Shown here: positions 24,739-32,566 of the stretch, one piece after another | How positions within the stretch are numbered: the stretch's first letter is position 1 | Layout of the letters: every line of letters starts with the position of its first letter | NCBI GenBank assembly: GCA_900541505.1 | Contig: UQKK01000027.1 | Span: 1 to 49,558, forward strand | Length of the DNA: 49,558 nt | Source: an uncultured Ruminococcus sp. | GTDB lineage: Bacteria; Bacillota; Clostridia; Lachnospirales; Lachnospiraceae | Reading direction: 5' to 3' | Position numbers and translations under genes: made by a program | The notes under the pieces: model-generated | The model's input: the letters and a program-made list of their open reading frames with translations, nothing else | What the model was told of the DNA's origin: nothing | Databases searched by the model: none

Positions 24739-24975
24739 ATGGCAAAAATAATAACCCAAGACATTTCCATTGGCTCAAATTTAAAGACACTTCGTCAAAA
24801 AGCCGGTCTATCACAAGAAGCTGCAGCCGCTAAATTACAAATTATGGGCTTTACTATGAGTAGAGAAGTTATTTCCCAAATGGAATTAGGAAAGCACAAT
24901 ATTAGAATAAGTGTGTTATTAGCATTGAGAGATATTTACAATGTGCAAATTCAAGATTTTTTTGAAGGACTGTAA
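24739..24975 (+). CDS. Small XRE-family helix-turn-helix regulator
   Basis: A 78-aa single-domain Cro/CI-type protein. The HTH occupies residues about 13-70: IGSNLKTLRQKAGLSQEAAA, a variant recognition helix MSREVISQMELGKHNI, then LLALRDIYNVQIQDFF. GAGGTG upstream favours the ATG at 24739 over 24703. It is AT-rich. Two matching palindromes 23 and 77 bp upstream look like its own operators. It ends inside the remains of a toxin-antitoxin operon, so this locus probably arose by deletion or insertion. It may be the intact regulator of a lost element or part of a decayed module. Confidence 0.82.
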   Translation: MAKIITQDISIGSNLKTLRQKAGLSQEAAAAKLQIMGFTMSREVISQMELGKHNIRISVLLALRDIYNVQIQDFFEGL

Positions 24976-25138
24976 TGCAGAACACGAAGACATATTTATC
25001 ACACGGAATGGAAAGGTTGTGGCAAAGCTCACAAATCCAATTGCGGACCGTGTTGAGATGGCAAAGTCTCTCCTCGGAGTAATCCCCGCTGATATTACCT
25101 TAGAAGAAGCTCGCGCAGAAAGGGCGGAAAAATTATGA
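24941..25138 (+). pseudogene. Remnant of a Phd/YefM-type antitoxin
   Basis: From 24974 the frame reads EDIFITRNGKVVAKLTNP and then SLLGVIPADITLEEARAERA, which is the C-terminal two thirds of a Phd-type antitoxin. The N-terminal DNA-binding part is missing: it is replaced in frame by out-of-phase sequence of the XRE gene. The stop overlaps the next start as ATGA, the standard antitoxin-toxin coupling. Together with the toxin stub downstream it is a decayed module, not a functional gene. Confidence 0.72.
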
Positions 25139-25185
25139 AAGCACTGATTGACACCTGCGTAGTCGTTGCCATTCTCCAGAAGTGA
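25135..25185 (+). pseudogene. Truncated VapC-type PIN toxin start
   Basis: An ATG overlapping the antitoxin stop opens MKALIDTCVVVAILQK and then stops. The first acidic residue of a PIN nuclease (ALIDTC) is present, but the other catalytic residues are gone. I could not find the rest of the toxin in the next 150 bp. Confidence 0.65.
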
Positions 25186-25292
25186 GATTCTTTTTATCCG
25201 GCAGCGATGGCAATCCTTCTCGCAGTCTCAAACAAAAATAGTAGAATAAAAGCAGAGGAATCCGACTCTTAATTTTGTCCTCTGCCTTCCTA

Positions 25293-25323
25293 CAAAAATA
25301 TCCGCAGAACTCAATCTGCGGAT
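25293..25323 (-). terminator. Terminator of tRNA-Glu
   Basis: ATCCGCAGA (25300-25308) and TCTGCGGAT (25315-25323) form a perfect 9-bp stem followed on the minus strand by ATTTTTG, 14 bp after the tRNA 3' end. Confidence 0.85.
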
Positions 25324-25336
25324 ACCTTCTTTTCAG

Positions 25337-25408
25337 TGACTCCAAGGGGAATCGAACCCCTGATTCCAGCGTGAGAGGCTAGCGTCTTAACCGCTTGACC
25401 ATGGAGCC
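25337..25408 (-). tRNA. tRNA-Glu (anticodon CTC)
   Basis: A 72-nt cloverleaf: acceptor GGCTCCA/TGGAGTC, D arm GTC...GAC, anticodon stem CTAGC/GCTGG with loop CTCTCAC giving anticodon CTC, and T arm AGGGG-TTCGATT-CCCCT. CCA is not encoded. It has its own promoter and terminator. Confidence 0.95.
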
Positions 25409-25459
25409 ATATTTGATTTTTTGTGAATCAAAAGCATATCTCATTCACAAGCGAGTTTC

Positions 25460-25488
25460 ATTATACTATAAACATTTTCCAGATGCAA
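25460..25488 (-). promoter_or_regulatory. Promoter of tRNA-Glu
   Basis: On the minus strand TTGCAT (25483-25488) and TATAAT (25460-25465) are 17 bp apart, about 52 bp before the tRNA 5' end. Confidence 0.8.
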
Positions 25489-25683
25489 GTATTTTTTTAA
25501 TTTTTTTCAGATTTTCTTCAGCCATGAGGTGGCTGTGAGCAGTAACGTCATGGTAACGGGCGAGCGATTTGCTCTTTGCTCTGGAAAATCTCCTCTATAT
25601 TCCTTATAATACAATTAGCCCCCGGTATGCTTATGCAGGCAAACCGGGAGGCAGCATTATATATAGTAAGGAAGGTAACTACT

Positions 25684-26634
25684 ATGAGCAAAATCGTAAT
25701 TATGGAATCTCTTGGTATTTCTGCCGGCGAACTTGCCGCAAGGAAAAAGCCGTTTGAAGATAAGGGACATATTTTTGAAGAATATTCCCGCACCACAGAT
25801 ATCGCTGCACTGAAGGAGGAGGCAAAGGATGCGGATGTGATGATTCTCGCCAACATGCCGATGCCCGCCGAGGTCCTCCAGTCCTGCGAACATCTTCAGT
25901 TTATTGATATCGCTTTTACCGGCGTGGACCATGTGGCTTTGGACGCCGCGAAAGAGAAAGGGATTGCCGTCAGCAATGCCTCCGGCTATTCCAACGAGGC
26001 GGTCAGCGAATTGGTTCTCGGGATGACCCTGTCCCTGCTGCGCAATCTTCCTCAAGTAGAGCAGCGCTGTCGCGCAGGGCAGACGAAGGACGGTCTTGTA
26101 GGCAGCGAGATTAAAGGGAAAACCGTAGGAATCATCGGATATGGCAATATCGGGAGGCGCACCGGAGAACTGTTCCACGCCTTTGGAGCCCGTATCCTCG
26201 CCCAGAGCCGCCATCATCACGACAACGCTCCCGAATATGTGACACAGGTTTCCCAGGAGATGTTACTCAAAGAATCTGACATCGTTATCCTGCACTGTCC
26301 TTTAAACGACTCCACCCGCGGTATGATTGACAAAGACAGGCTTGCTTTGATGAAATCAAGCGCCATCTTAATCAATGCGGCGCGCGGTCCCGTAGTCGTA
26401 TCCCAGGATTTGGCGGATGCGCTGGCAGATGGAACCATTGCCGGAGCCGGCATCGATGTGTTTGATAAAGAGCCTCCTCTGGATGAAAAAGAACCGCTGC
26501 TTTCTGCGCCCAATACACTCGTCACTCCCCATGTGGCATTTGCCACGCAGGAATCCATGAGCCTGCGGGCTGAAATCGTGTTCGATAATCTGCGTGCCTG
26601 GTTAAATGGCGAACAAAAAAATGTAATTTTGTAA
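25684..26634 (+). CDS. D-isomer-specific 2-hydroxyacid dehydrogenase
   Basis: A 316-aa NAD-dependent dehydrogenase of the D-lactate/phosphoglycerate/hydroxypyruvate family. The Rossmann loop GIIGYGNIGRR is near residue 148; the catalytic triad is visible as Arg in NAARGPVV (near 238), Glu in DKEPP (near 263) and His in VTPHVAF (near 282). The substrate cannot be read from sequence; D-lactate, glycerate or a branched 2-keto acid are possible. AAGGAAGG precedes the ATG at 25684; an upstream ATG at 25576 has no ribosome site. The 5' region has a TATAAT at 25605-25610 and a hairpin (CCCGGT...ACCGGG, 25621-25648), a possible leader structure. Confidence 0.9.
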   Translation: MSKIVIMESLGISAGELAARKKPFEDKGHIFEEYSRTTDIAALKEEAKDADVMILANMPMPAEVLQSCEHLQFIDIAFTGVDHVALDAAKEKGIAVSNASGYSNEAVSELVLGMTLSLLRNLPQVEQRCRAGQTKDGLVGSEIKGKTVGIIGYGNIGRRTGELFHAFGARILAQSRHHHDNAPEYVTQVSQEMLLKESDIVILHCPLNDSTRGMIDKDRLALMKSSAILINAARGPVVVSQDLADALADGTIAGAGIDVFDKEPPLDEKEPLLSAPNTLVTPHVAFATQESMSLRAEIVFDNLRAWLNGEQKNVIL

Positions 26635-26640
26635 TCATTC

Positions 26641-26712
26641 CATACCTTATCGGGCAAAGCCCGCCGTCCCGAAGGGAATGCATTACGGTGTGCCTTTTAG
26701 GGTATACATTTT
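26641..26712 (+). terminator. Possible terminator after the dehydrogenase gene
   Basis: Small hairpins (CGGGC-AAA-GCCCG at 26651-26663 and TCCC-GAA-GGGA nearby) are enclosed by ATACC...GGTAT (26642-26705) and followed by ACATTTTTTG. The fold is imperfect. Confidence 0.4.
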
Positions 26713-26780
26713 TTGTGTCAATCCGTCTCTCTTTTGTCTCAACTTGCGGCGTCTTCCTCTTTATGGAACGCCGCCATCTA

Positions 26781-26789
26781 TGCTATAAT
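26781..26789 (+). promoter_or_regulatory. Extended -10 promoter of the EamA gene
   Basis: TGC followed by TATAAT (26784-26789); the matching -35 is poor. It lies 87 bp before the EamA start. Confidence 0.55.
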
Positions 26790-26875
26790 AGAAAAGTCGG
26801 TGAAAGGCAAATTTAAAATATATCGCTGCCTTATACATCGGCACTGAAACTACCACAAAGAAAAAGAGGCAGATT

Positions 26876-27736
26876 ATGGCACAGGAAAAGAAAGGACTCA
26901 TCACCTTGCATACAGCAGTGCTGCTGATGGGTCTGGCAGGACTTTTTGCAAAATGGATTCATCTCCCCTCCGTGGTCATTGTACTCTGGAGGGTGATTTT
27001 TTCTTCCCTATTTCTTTTTATTATTTTAAGAATCCAAAAAATCGGGCTGAAGCTCAAAGAACGGAAGGACTATGTCCTCCTGGCTGTGGCAGGGGCAGTG
27101 CTCGCTGTACACTGGACCACATTCATGCAGTCCATCCAGACCTCCACCGTGGCGATTGGAACGCTGACTATCTCCACCTTTCCGCTGTTTGTGACATTTT
27201 TGGAGCCCATACTGTTTAGAGAACGTTTAAAAGCGGAACATGTCATGACTGCGGCGGTGATGCTGGCAGGGATTCTGCTCATCGTACCTAAATTCGATTT
27301 CGCAGACTCCATGACACAAGGAATTCTCTGGGGTATGACCTCCAGCTTCAGCTATGCAGTCCTCTCCCTGATGAACCGGAAATTTATGGAGAAATATCCG
27401 AGTACCCTCACGGCTTTCTATGAACAGGGGACTGCAGCCGTGCTTTTGCTTCCTGCGTTTACGCTTCGCCCGCAGGCTGGCGGAAGCGATTTTCTCATTC
27501 TGCTTCTGCTTGGAATCGTATTTACCGCAATCTCGCATACATTATATATAGAGAGCCTGAAATACGTAAAAGTCCAGACAGCAGGAATCGTCTCCGGGCT
27601 GGAATCGGTCTACAGTATCCTGGCAGCCTTCCTCCTGCTCGGTGAAATGCCTTCTGTGAGGGAACTCGCCGGCGGCGCACTTATCTTAGGGGCAGCGTTC
27701 TATACAAGCATACGTGCGGCAAAAAGCATTATTTAG
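26876..27736 (+). CDS. EamA/DMT-superfamily permease
   Basis: A 286-aa membrane protein with about ten helices in two EamA repeats (first: LHTAVLLMGLAGLFAKWI to AGILLIVPKF; second: ILWGMTSSFSYAVLSLMNRK to ALILGAAFYTSIRAA). It resembles exporters of amino acids or metabolites more than any specific drug pump. The substrate is unknown. It is followed 16 bp later by a gene of unknown function on the same strand, so the two may be one transcript. This is one of three EamA-type permeases in the window, which are dissimilar in their first helices and therefore not recent duplicates. Confidence 0.85.
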   Translation: MAQEKKGLITLHTAVLLMGLAGLFAKWIHLPSVVIVLWRVIFSSLFLFIILRIQKIGLKLKERKDYVLLAVAGAVLAVHWTTFMQSIQTSTVAIGTLTISTFPLFVTFLEPILFRERLKAEHVMTAAVMLAGILLIVPKFDFADSMTQGILWGMTSSFSYAVLSLMNRKFMEKYPSTLTAFYEQGTAAVLLLPAFTLRPQAGGSDFLILLLLGIVFTAISHTLYIESLKYVKVQTAGIVSGLESVYSILAAFLLLGEMPSVRELAGGALILGAAFYTSIRAAKSII

Positions 27737-27752
27737 AAGGTGAACAGACAGA

Positions 27753-28361
27753 ATGAAAAAGTTACTGGATTATTTTTCAATTGACGGCGCGGTCGGCGGA
27801 AGCCAGGGATGGTTTCGCAACGTTGTCATGTATATGGGCGGATGCGCGGCGGCGACCGCCTGCGACAGCAGCATTTATTTCGCCCTTCACAGAGGTTTTG
27901 AGAATTTATATCCCTATGACCTGCATCATCTGACAAAGGAGGACTACATCCGGTTTTCCATGAAGATGAAGCCCTACATCCGTCCCAGAGTCGGCGGTGT
28001 CAAAGAGCTGTCCATGTTTACGGAAGGCTACGGGAATTATTTAAAAGATATCAATGTGCACGCCATTTCCATGGAAGCTTTTTCGGGGCATCATTCCTAT
28101 ACGGAAGCGCAGGAATTTATTCAAAAGCAGATTGACAAGGGCTTCCCAGTCCCCTATCTCATGCTGCATCATGCGGATGCACAGTTTAAGGATTTTGTCT
28201 GGCATTGGTTCCTCTGCATTGGTTATGAAATAAAAGAGAACGACATGAATCTCTCTGTCGCCACATACGGACAGAAAAGTGTCCTGCCGCTTAAGGCTCT
28301 GTGGAACACAGGATATGAGGAAAAGGGTGGTCTGATAGGATTTCACATCCGCAATATGTGA
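27753..28361 (+). CDS. Conserved protein of unknown function, possibly papain-like
   Basis: A 202-aa soluble protein without signal peptide. I do not recognise a named family. Residues that could form a papain/C39-like catalytic set are visible: a Cys in MYMGGCAAATACDS (near 32), a His in FVWHWFLCIGYE (near 151) and a polar residue shortly after in SVATYGQKS. The pattern 'Gly-Gly-Cys-Ala-Ala-x-x', then His near 150, is suggestive but not decisive. The gene starts 16 bp after the EamA permease gene and its stop is 103 bp before the cyclophilin promoter, so it belongs with the permease. It could be a peptidase or transglutaminase-like protein, or unrelated. Confidence 0.55.
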   Translation: MKKLLDYFSIDGAVGGSQGWFRNVVMYMGGCAAATACDSSIYFALHRGFENLYPYDLHHLTKEDYIRFSMKMKPYIRPRVGGVKELSMFTEGYGNYLKDINVHAISMEAFSGHHSYTEAQEFIQKQIDKGFPVPYLMLHHADAQFKDFVWHWFLCIGYEIKENDMNLSVATYGQKSVLPLKALWNTGYEEKGGLIGFHIRNM

Positions 28362-28464
28362 ACGGAGATTCAGCCGCGTAAACAGCGGAAAAGCGATATA
28401 AGCTGCGAATCTTAAGCTGTGCAGCTAAGTCGCCGCATACGTGAGCCCGCAGCGGGAAAATCCG

Positions 28465-28493
28465 TTGACGAAAGGCTTAAAATCCGCTACAAT
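28465..28493 (+). promoter_or_regulatory. Promoter of the cyclophilin-ecf transcription unit
   Basis: TTGACG (28465-28470) and TACAAT (28488-28493) are 17 bp apart, 34 bp before the cyclophilin start. Confidence 0.75.
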
Positions 28494-28526
28494 TATCTGA
28501 AAGATGAAAGAAAAGAGGACAAACAT

Positions 28527-29048
28527 ATGGCTAATCCAGTTGTAACATTTGAAATGGAAAACGGAGATATTATGAAAGCAGAATTGTATCCGGAAATTGC
28601 TCCCAATACAGTGGCTAATTTTATCTCTCTTGTAAACAAAGGATTTTACGATGGACTGATTTTCCACCGTGTCATCAATGGTTTCATGATTCAGGGCGGA
28701 TGCCCGGACGGGACAGGCATGGGCGGTCCGGGATACAGCATCAAAGGAGAATTTACTCAGAACGGCTTTGCAAACGACCTGCTCCACGATGAGGGCGTCC
28801 TTTCCATGGCACGCGCTATGCATCCAAACTCCGCAGGAAGCCAGTTCTTCATCATGCACAAGAAATCTCCCCACCTGGACGGCGCGTATGCGGCATTCGG
28901 CAAGATTACTGAGGGCATGGACGTGGTGAACAAAATCGCGGAGACTGCTACAGACTACAATGACAAACCGCTGGAGACACAGAGGATGAAAAAAGTGACT
29001 GTAGATACATTTGGCGAAGTATACGCAGAACCGGAGAAGGTATTATAA
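28527..29048 (+). CDS. Peptidyl-prolyl cis-trans isomerase (cyclophilin)
   Basis: A 173-aa cytoplasmic cyclophilin that isomerises proline bonds during folding. It contains the family block FHRVINGFMIQGGCPDGTG (about 49-67), SMARAMHPNSAGSQFFIM (about 92-109) and the tail HLDGAYAAFGKITEGMDVV. The motif FHRV carries the catalytic Arg. A single domain without signal peptide. AGAGGA sits before the ATG at 28527; an earlier ATG at 28419 is out of context. Its stop overlaps the next start by one base (TAATG), suggesting translational coupling to the EamA permease. Confidence 0.93.
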   Translation: MANPVVTFEMENGDIMKAELYPEIAPNTVANFISLVNKGFYDGLIFHRVINGFMIQGGCPDGTGMGGPGYSIKGEFTQNGFANDLLHDEGVLSMARAMHPNSAGSQFFIMHKKSPHLDGAYAAFGKITEGMDVVNKIAETATDYNDKPLETQRMKKVTVDTFGEVYAEPEKVL

Positions 29049-29980
29049 TGGAGAAAAAGCTGACTCAGCCGGCGGGCGTTTGCCTGCTGGCGCTTTTTTG
29101 TTGTGCTCTGTGGGGGAGCGCATTCCCCTGCATTAAAATCGGATATGAATGGTTTAAAATTGAAGACGTGGGCAGCCAGATTTTATTTGCCGGATACCGC
29201 TTCTTCCTGTCCGGAATCTTTACGTTTCTTATCGGCTGTGTTCTGGAAAGGAGATTTCTCACAATAAAACGCTCTTCTTTCCCCTGTATTTTCCGCCAGG
29301 GGCTTTTGCAGACTACCATACAGTATGTCTTCTTTTATGTAGGACTGGCGAACACTACAGGCACGAAGGGCTCTGTCATCAATGGTTCCAACGCCTTCAT
29401 CTCCATCCTTGCGGCGCATTTTCTCATAAAATCCGAACGCATGACATGGACCAAAACACTGGGCTGCCTCTTCGGCTTTGCCGGAGTCGTGGTGGTTAAT
29501 CTGGCACCCGGAGGTCTCTCCGGAGGATTTCACATGATGGGAGAAGGGATGGTTCTCATCTGTACCATTGCCTATGGTATCAGCACCGTGCTGTTAAAGC
29601 TTATCTCTGACCGCGAGAGTCCCATGACGATTACCGCCTACCAGACTCTTTTTGGCGGAGCGCTTCTGATTGTACTGGGCGTTTTGCTGGGCGGGAAAGT
29701 GGCAGCGCCGGATACCAGAAGCGCAGCCCTTCTTATCTATATGGCACTATTGTCCACCGGGGCTTTCAGTGTCTGGACTTTGCTCTTAAAATACAATCCG
29801 GTAGGGAAGGTGGCTATTTACGAGTTTACCATTCCCATATTCGGCGCAGCGCTCTCTGCTCTCCTTCTGGGGGAACAGGTTTTCTCCCTGCAGAATATCT
29901 CTGCCCTGCTTCTCATCGGCGCAGGAATCTGGGTGACATACAGAGAACCTTGCAAAAGAAAAACAGATGCCGTACAATAG
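29048..29980 (+). CDS. EamA/DMT-superfamily permease
   Basis: A 310-aa membrane protein with two EamA repeats. The first helix region AGVCLLALFCCALWGSAFPCIKIGY and the middle ILAAHFLIKSERMTWTKTLG, and the second half from AYGISTVLLKLISDRESPM to ALLLGEQVFSLQNISALLLIG support a DMT exporter fold. It is the second gene of a unit with cyclophilin, and 44 bp later EcfA1 begins. The substrate is unknown. The longer first loop (residues 38-46) and internal proline-rich motif differ from the other two EamA proteins of the window. Confidence 0.85.
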   Translation: MEKKLTQPAGVCLLALFCCALWGSAFPCIKIGYEWFKIEDVGSQILFAGYRFFLSGIFTFLIGCVLERRFLTIKRSSFPCIFRQGLLQTTIQYVFFYVGLANTTGTKGSVINGSNAFISILAAHFLIKSERMTWTKTLGCLFGFAGVVVVNLAPGGLSGGFHMMGEGMVLICTIAYGISTVLLKLISDRESPMTITAYQTLFGGALLIVLGVLLGGKVAAPDTRSAALLIYMALLSTGAFSVWTLLLKYNPVGKVAIYEFTIPIFGAALSALLLGEQVFSLQNISALLLIGAGIWVTYREPCKRKTDAVQ

Positions 29981-30024
29981 AGAGCGACACAGACCGGATG
30001 CGAATTAGATAATTGGAGGCAGAC

Positions 30025-30882
30025 ATGCCAATGGAAATGATAGATGCACAGGAACTTATATTTGAATATGAGAAGCGGGATGAAAATGGAAATATCACCG
30101 GCACCAGCCGTGCCATCGACGGTGTGGACCTGCATGTAAAGCCCGGTTCCTTTGTCGCCATCTTAGGGCACAACGGCTCCGGGAAATCCACCCTCGCCAA
30201 GCACATGAACGCCATCTTAGTCCCCACCGGGGGCACCATCTGGGTGGATGGCAGGGATACCAAAGACCCGAAGGAGCTGTGGGATGTGCGCCAGAGCGCG
30301 GGAATGGTCTTCCAGAACCCGGACAATCAGATTATTGCCACCGTTGTGGAGGAGGATGTGGGCTTCGGTCCCGAGAACTTAGGCGTCCCCACGGATGAAA
30401 TCTGGCAGAGGGTGGAGGAGAGTCTGAAGGCGGTAGGTATGCTCAAGTACCGCTCTCATTCGCCGAACAAGCTCTCCGGCGGACAGAAGCAGCGGGTTGC
30501 CATCGCGGGCGTCATCGCCATGGAGCCGAAATGTATCGTGCTGGACGAGCCCACCGCCATGCTGGACCCCAACGGGCGCAAAGAGGTCATCCGCACGGTT
30601 GAGAAGCTGCGGAAAGAAAAGCATGTGACTGTGATACTGATTACACATTATATGGAAGAAGTCATCGACGCGGACGAGGTCTTTGTCATGGACAAAGGAC
30701 AGATTGTCATGCACGGGACACCGCGGGAAGTATTCAGCCAGGTGGATAAGCTTAAAGAAATCCGCATGGATGTCCCCCAGGTCACTATGCTTGCAGAGGA
30801 ACTGCGCAGGAGAGGTCTCTCTCTGCCGAAGGGGATTCTCAAACAGGAAGAATTGGTGGAAGCATTATGTCAATTAAATTAG
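30025..30882 (+). CDS. ecfA1: ECF transporter ATPase A1
   Basis: A 285-aa ATPase of the energy-coupling-factor module for vitamin and metal uptake. Walker A is GHNGSGKSTLAKH (near 45), the Q-loop VFQNPDNQIIATVVEEDVGFG, signature KLSGGQKQRVAIAG (near 152), Walker B CIVLDEPTAMLDPNGR, and the H-loop LITHYMEE. The C-terminal extension is the EcfA accessory domain. GGAGG precedes the ATG at 30025. The end overlaps EcfA2 by 16 bp. The substrate-binding S subunits are not in this window, so the module is the shared group II type. Confidence 0.95.
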   Translation: MPMEMIDAQELIFEYEKRDENGNITGTSRAIDGVDLHVKPGSFVAILGHNGSGKSTLAKHMNAILVPTGGTIWVDGRDTKDPKELWDVRQSAGMVFQNPDNQIIATVVEEDVGFGPENLGVPTDEIWQRVEESLKAVGMLKYRSHSPNKLSGGQKQRVAIAGVIAMEPKCIVLDEPTAMLDPNGRKEVIRTVEKLRKEKHVTVILITHYMEEVIDADEVFVMDKGQIVMHGTPREVFSQVDKLKEIRMDVPQVTMLAEELRRRGLSLPKGILKQEELVEALCQLN

Positions 30883-31724
30883 AAAAAATCAGTTACGTAT
30901 ACAGCCCCGGCACTGCCTATGAACAGAAGGCGCTCAAAGAAATCGACCTGGAAATCCCCCAGGGGCAGTTTGTGGGCATCATCGGGCACACAGGTTCCGG
31001 GAAATCCACGCTCATCCAGCATATGAACGGACTTGTAAAAGCCACATCGGGAAAGCTGTATTACGAAGGGAAAAATATATACGAAGAAGGCTATGATATG
31101 AAAGCGCTGCGCAGCCAGGTAGGGCTTGTCTTTCAGTACCCGGAACATCAGCTTTTTGAGGCGGATGTATTGAGCGACGTCTGCTTTGGTCCCAAAAATC
31201 TGGGGCTCTCCCCGGAGGAATGTAAGTCCCGCGCTGAGGAGGCGCTGAAGCTGGTAGGCTTTCCCGAAAAATACTACGGGCAGTCTCCCTTTGAGCTCTC
31301 AGGCGGGCAAAAACGCCGGGCAGCCATCGCGGGCGTGCTCGCCATGCACCCCAAGGTGCTCATCCTGGACGAACCGACCGCCGGACTGGACCCCAAGGGG
31401 CGGGATGAGATACTCGACCAGATTGCCGAGCTTCACAAAAAGACAGGACTTACCGTTATTTTAGTCTCCCACAGTATGGAAGATATCGCGCGGTATGTGG
31501 AGCGGATTATCGTGATGAACCAGGGTGAAAAGATGTTTGACGGCACACCAAAAGAAGTCTTCTCCCATTACCGCGAATTGGAGAAGGTGGGGCTTGCCGC
31601 GCCGCAGGTTACTTACATTATGAATGAACTAAAAGACAGAGGTTTTCAGGTAAATACAGACGCAACGACCGTGGAAGAGGCCGCGGAAGAGATTATGAAG
31701 AGTCTGAAGAAGGAGCAGAGATGA
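30867..31724 (+). CDS. ecfA2: ECF transporter ATPase A2
   Basis: A 285-aa second ATPase of the ECF heterodimer. Walker A GHTGSGKSTLIQHMNG (near 40), Q-loop VFQYPEHQLFEADVLSDVCFG, signature ELSGGQKRRAAIAG (near 142), Walker B LILDEPTAGLDPKGR and H-loop LVSHSMEDIARY. The A2 type is recognised by YPEHQLFE, against NPDNQI in A1. It overlaps ecfA1 by 16 bp and ecfT by 4 bp (ATGA), so all three are translationally coupled. It powers uptake through EcfT and an S subunit encoded elsewhere. Confidence 0.95.
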   Translation: MSIKLEKISYVYSPGTAYEQKALKEIDLEIPQGQFVGIIGHTGSGKSTLIQHMNGLVKATSGKLYYEGKNIYEEGYDMKALRSQVGLVFQYPEHQLFEADVLSDVCFGPKNLGLSPEECKSRAEEALKLVGFPEKYYGQSPFELSGGQKRRAAIAGVLAMHPKVLILDEPTAGLDPKGRDEILDQIAELHKKTGLTVILVSHSMEDIARYVERIIVMNQGEKMFDGTPKEVFSHYRELEKVGLAAPQVTYIMNELKDRGFQVNTDATTVEEAAEEIMKSLKKEQR

Positions 31725-32545
31725 TACGAGATATAACCATAGGACAATACTATCCTGCCAAGAGCGCGATACACCGTTTAGACCCAAGGGTTAAGATTGT
31801 CTCTACCCTTCTCTTTCTCGTCTCCTTATTTGTGCAGAACAGCCTGCTCGGCTATCTTGTAGCCACGGTATTTCTCGCGGTCATCATCCGTCTGAGCAAG
31901 GTGCCGCTGAAATTTATCCTAAAAGGGCTAAAGCCCATTGTCATCCTTTTGCTCTTCACCGTGCTTATGAACCTGTTTTTAAATAAAGGCGGGGAGACGC
32001 TGGTGAAGTTCTGGATTTTTACAATAACAGAAAACGGGCTGCGTGTCTCGGTCTTTATGGCAATCCGCCTGATGTACCTTGTGGCGGGTTCCTCCATCAT
32101 GACCTTCACCACCACGCCCAACGCCCTGACCGACGGGATTGAAAAGCTTTTACACCCTCTGAATAAGATAAAAGTACCCGTACATGAGGTGGCGATGATG
32201 ATGTCTATCGCCCTGCGCTTTATCCCGATTCTTCTGGAGGAGACGGACAAAATCATGAAAGCGCAGATTGCCAGAGGCGCGGATTTGGAGAGCGGCAACA
32301 TCTTCCAGCGGGCAAAGGCGATGGTGCCGATTTTAGTGCCCCTGTTTGTCTCCGCTTTTCGCCGGGCAAACGACCTCGCCATGGCGATGGAGGCTCGCTG
32401 CTACCACGGAGGCGATGGCAGAACAAAGATGAAACCTTTAATCTATCACACCAGAGACCGGATTGCTTATTTTGTCGTCCTTTTATATCTAGCCGCTGTC
32501 ATAGCAGTGGGCAGGTTTGTGCCCTTCCATTTATGGATATTTTAA
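31721..32545 (+). CDS. ecfT: ECF transporter transmembrane protein EcfT
   Basis: A 274-aa membrane protein that links the ATPase pair to the S subunits. About five or six helices are visible, and the cytoplasmic coupling motif with an Ala-Arg-Gly core occurs in QIARGADLESGN (near 185); a second ARG-like motif is in AMEARCYHGG (near 225). The N-terminus ITIGQYYPAKSAIHRLDPRVK is typical. It overlaps ecfA2 as ATGA and is followed 21 bp later by truA. The substrate range is set by S subunits outside the window, often riboflavin, biotin, folate or cobalt. Confidence 0.95.
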   Translation: MIRDITIGQYYPAKSAIHRLDPRVKIVSTLLFLVSLFVQNSLLGYLVATVFLAVIIRLSKVPLKFILKGLKPIVILLLFTVLMNLFLNKGGETLVKFWIFTITENGLRVSVFMAIRLMYLVAGSSIMTFTTTPNALTDGIEKLLHPLNKIKVPVHEVAMMMSIALRFIPILLEETDKIMKAQIARGADLESGNIFQRAKAMVPILVPLFVSAFRRANDLAMAMEARCYHGGDGRTKMKPLIYHTRDRIAYFVVLLYLAAVIAVGRFVPFHLWIF

Positions 32546-32566
32546 GTGATACAGAGAGGAAGCCCC

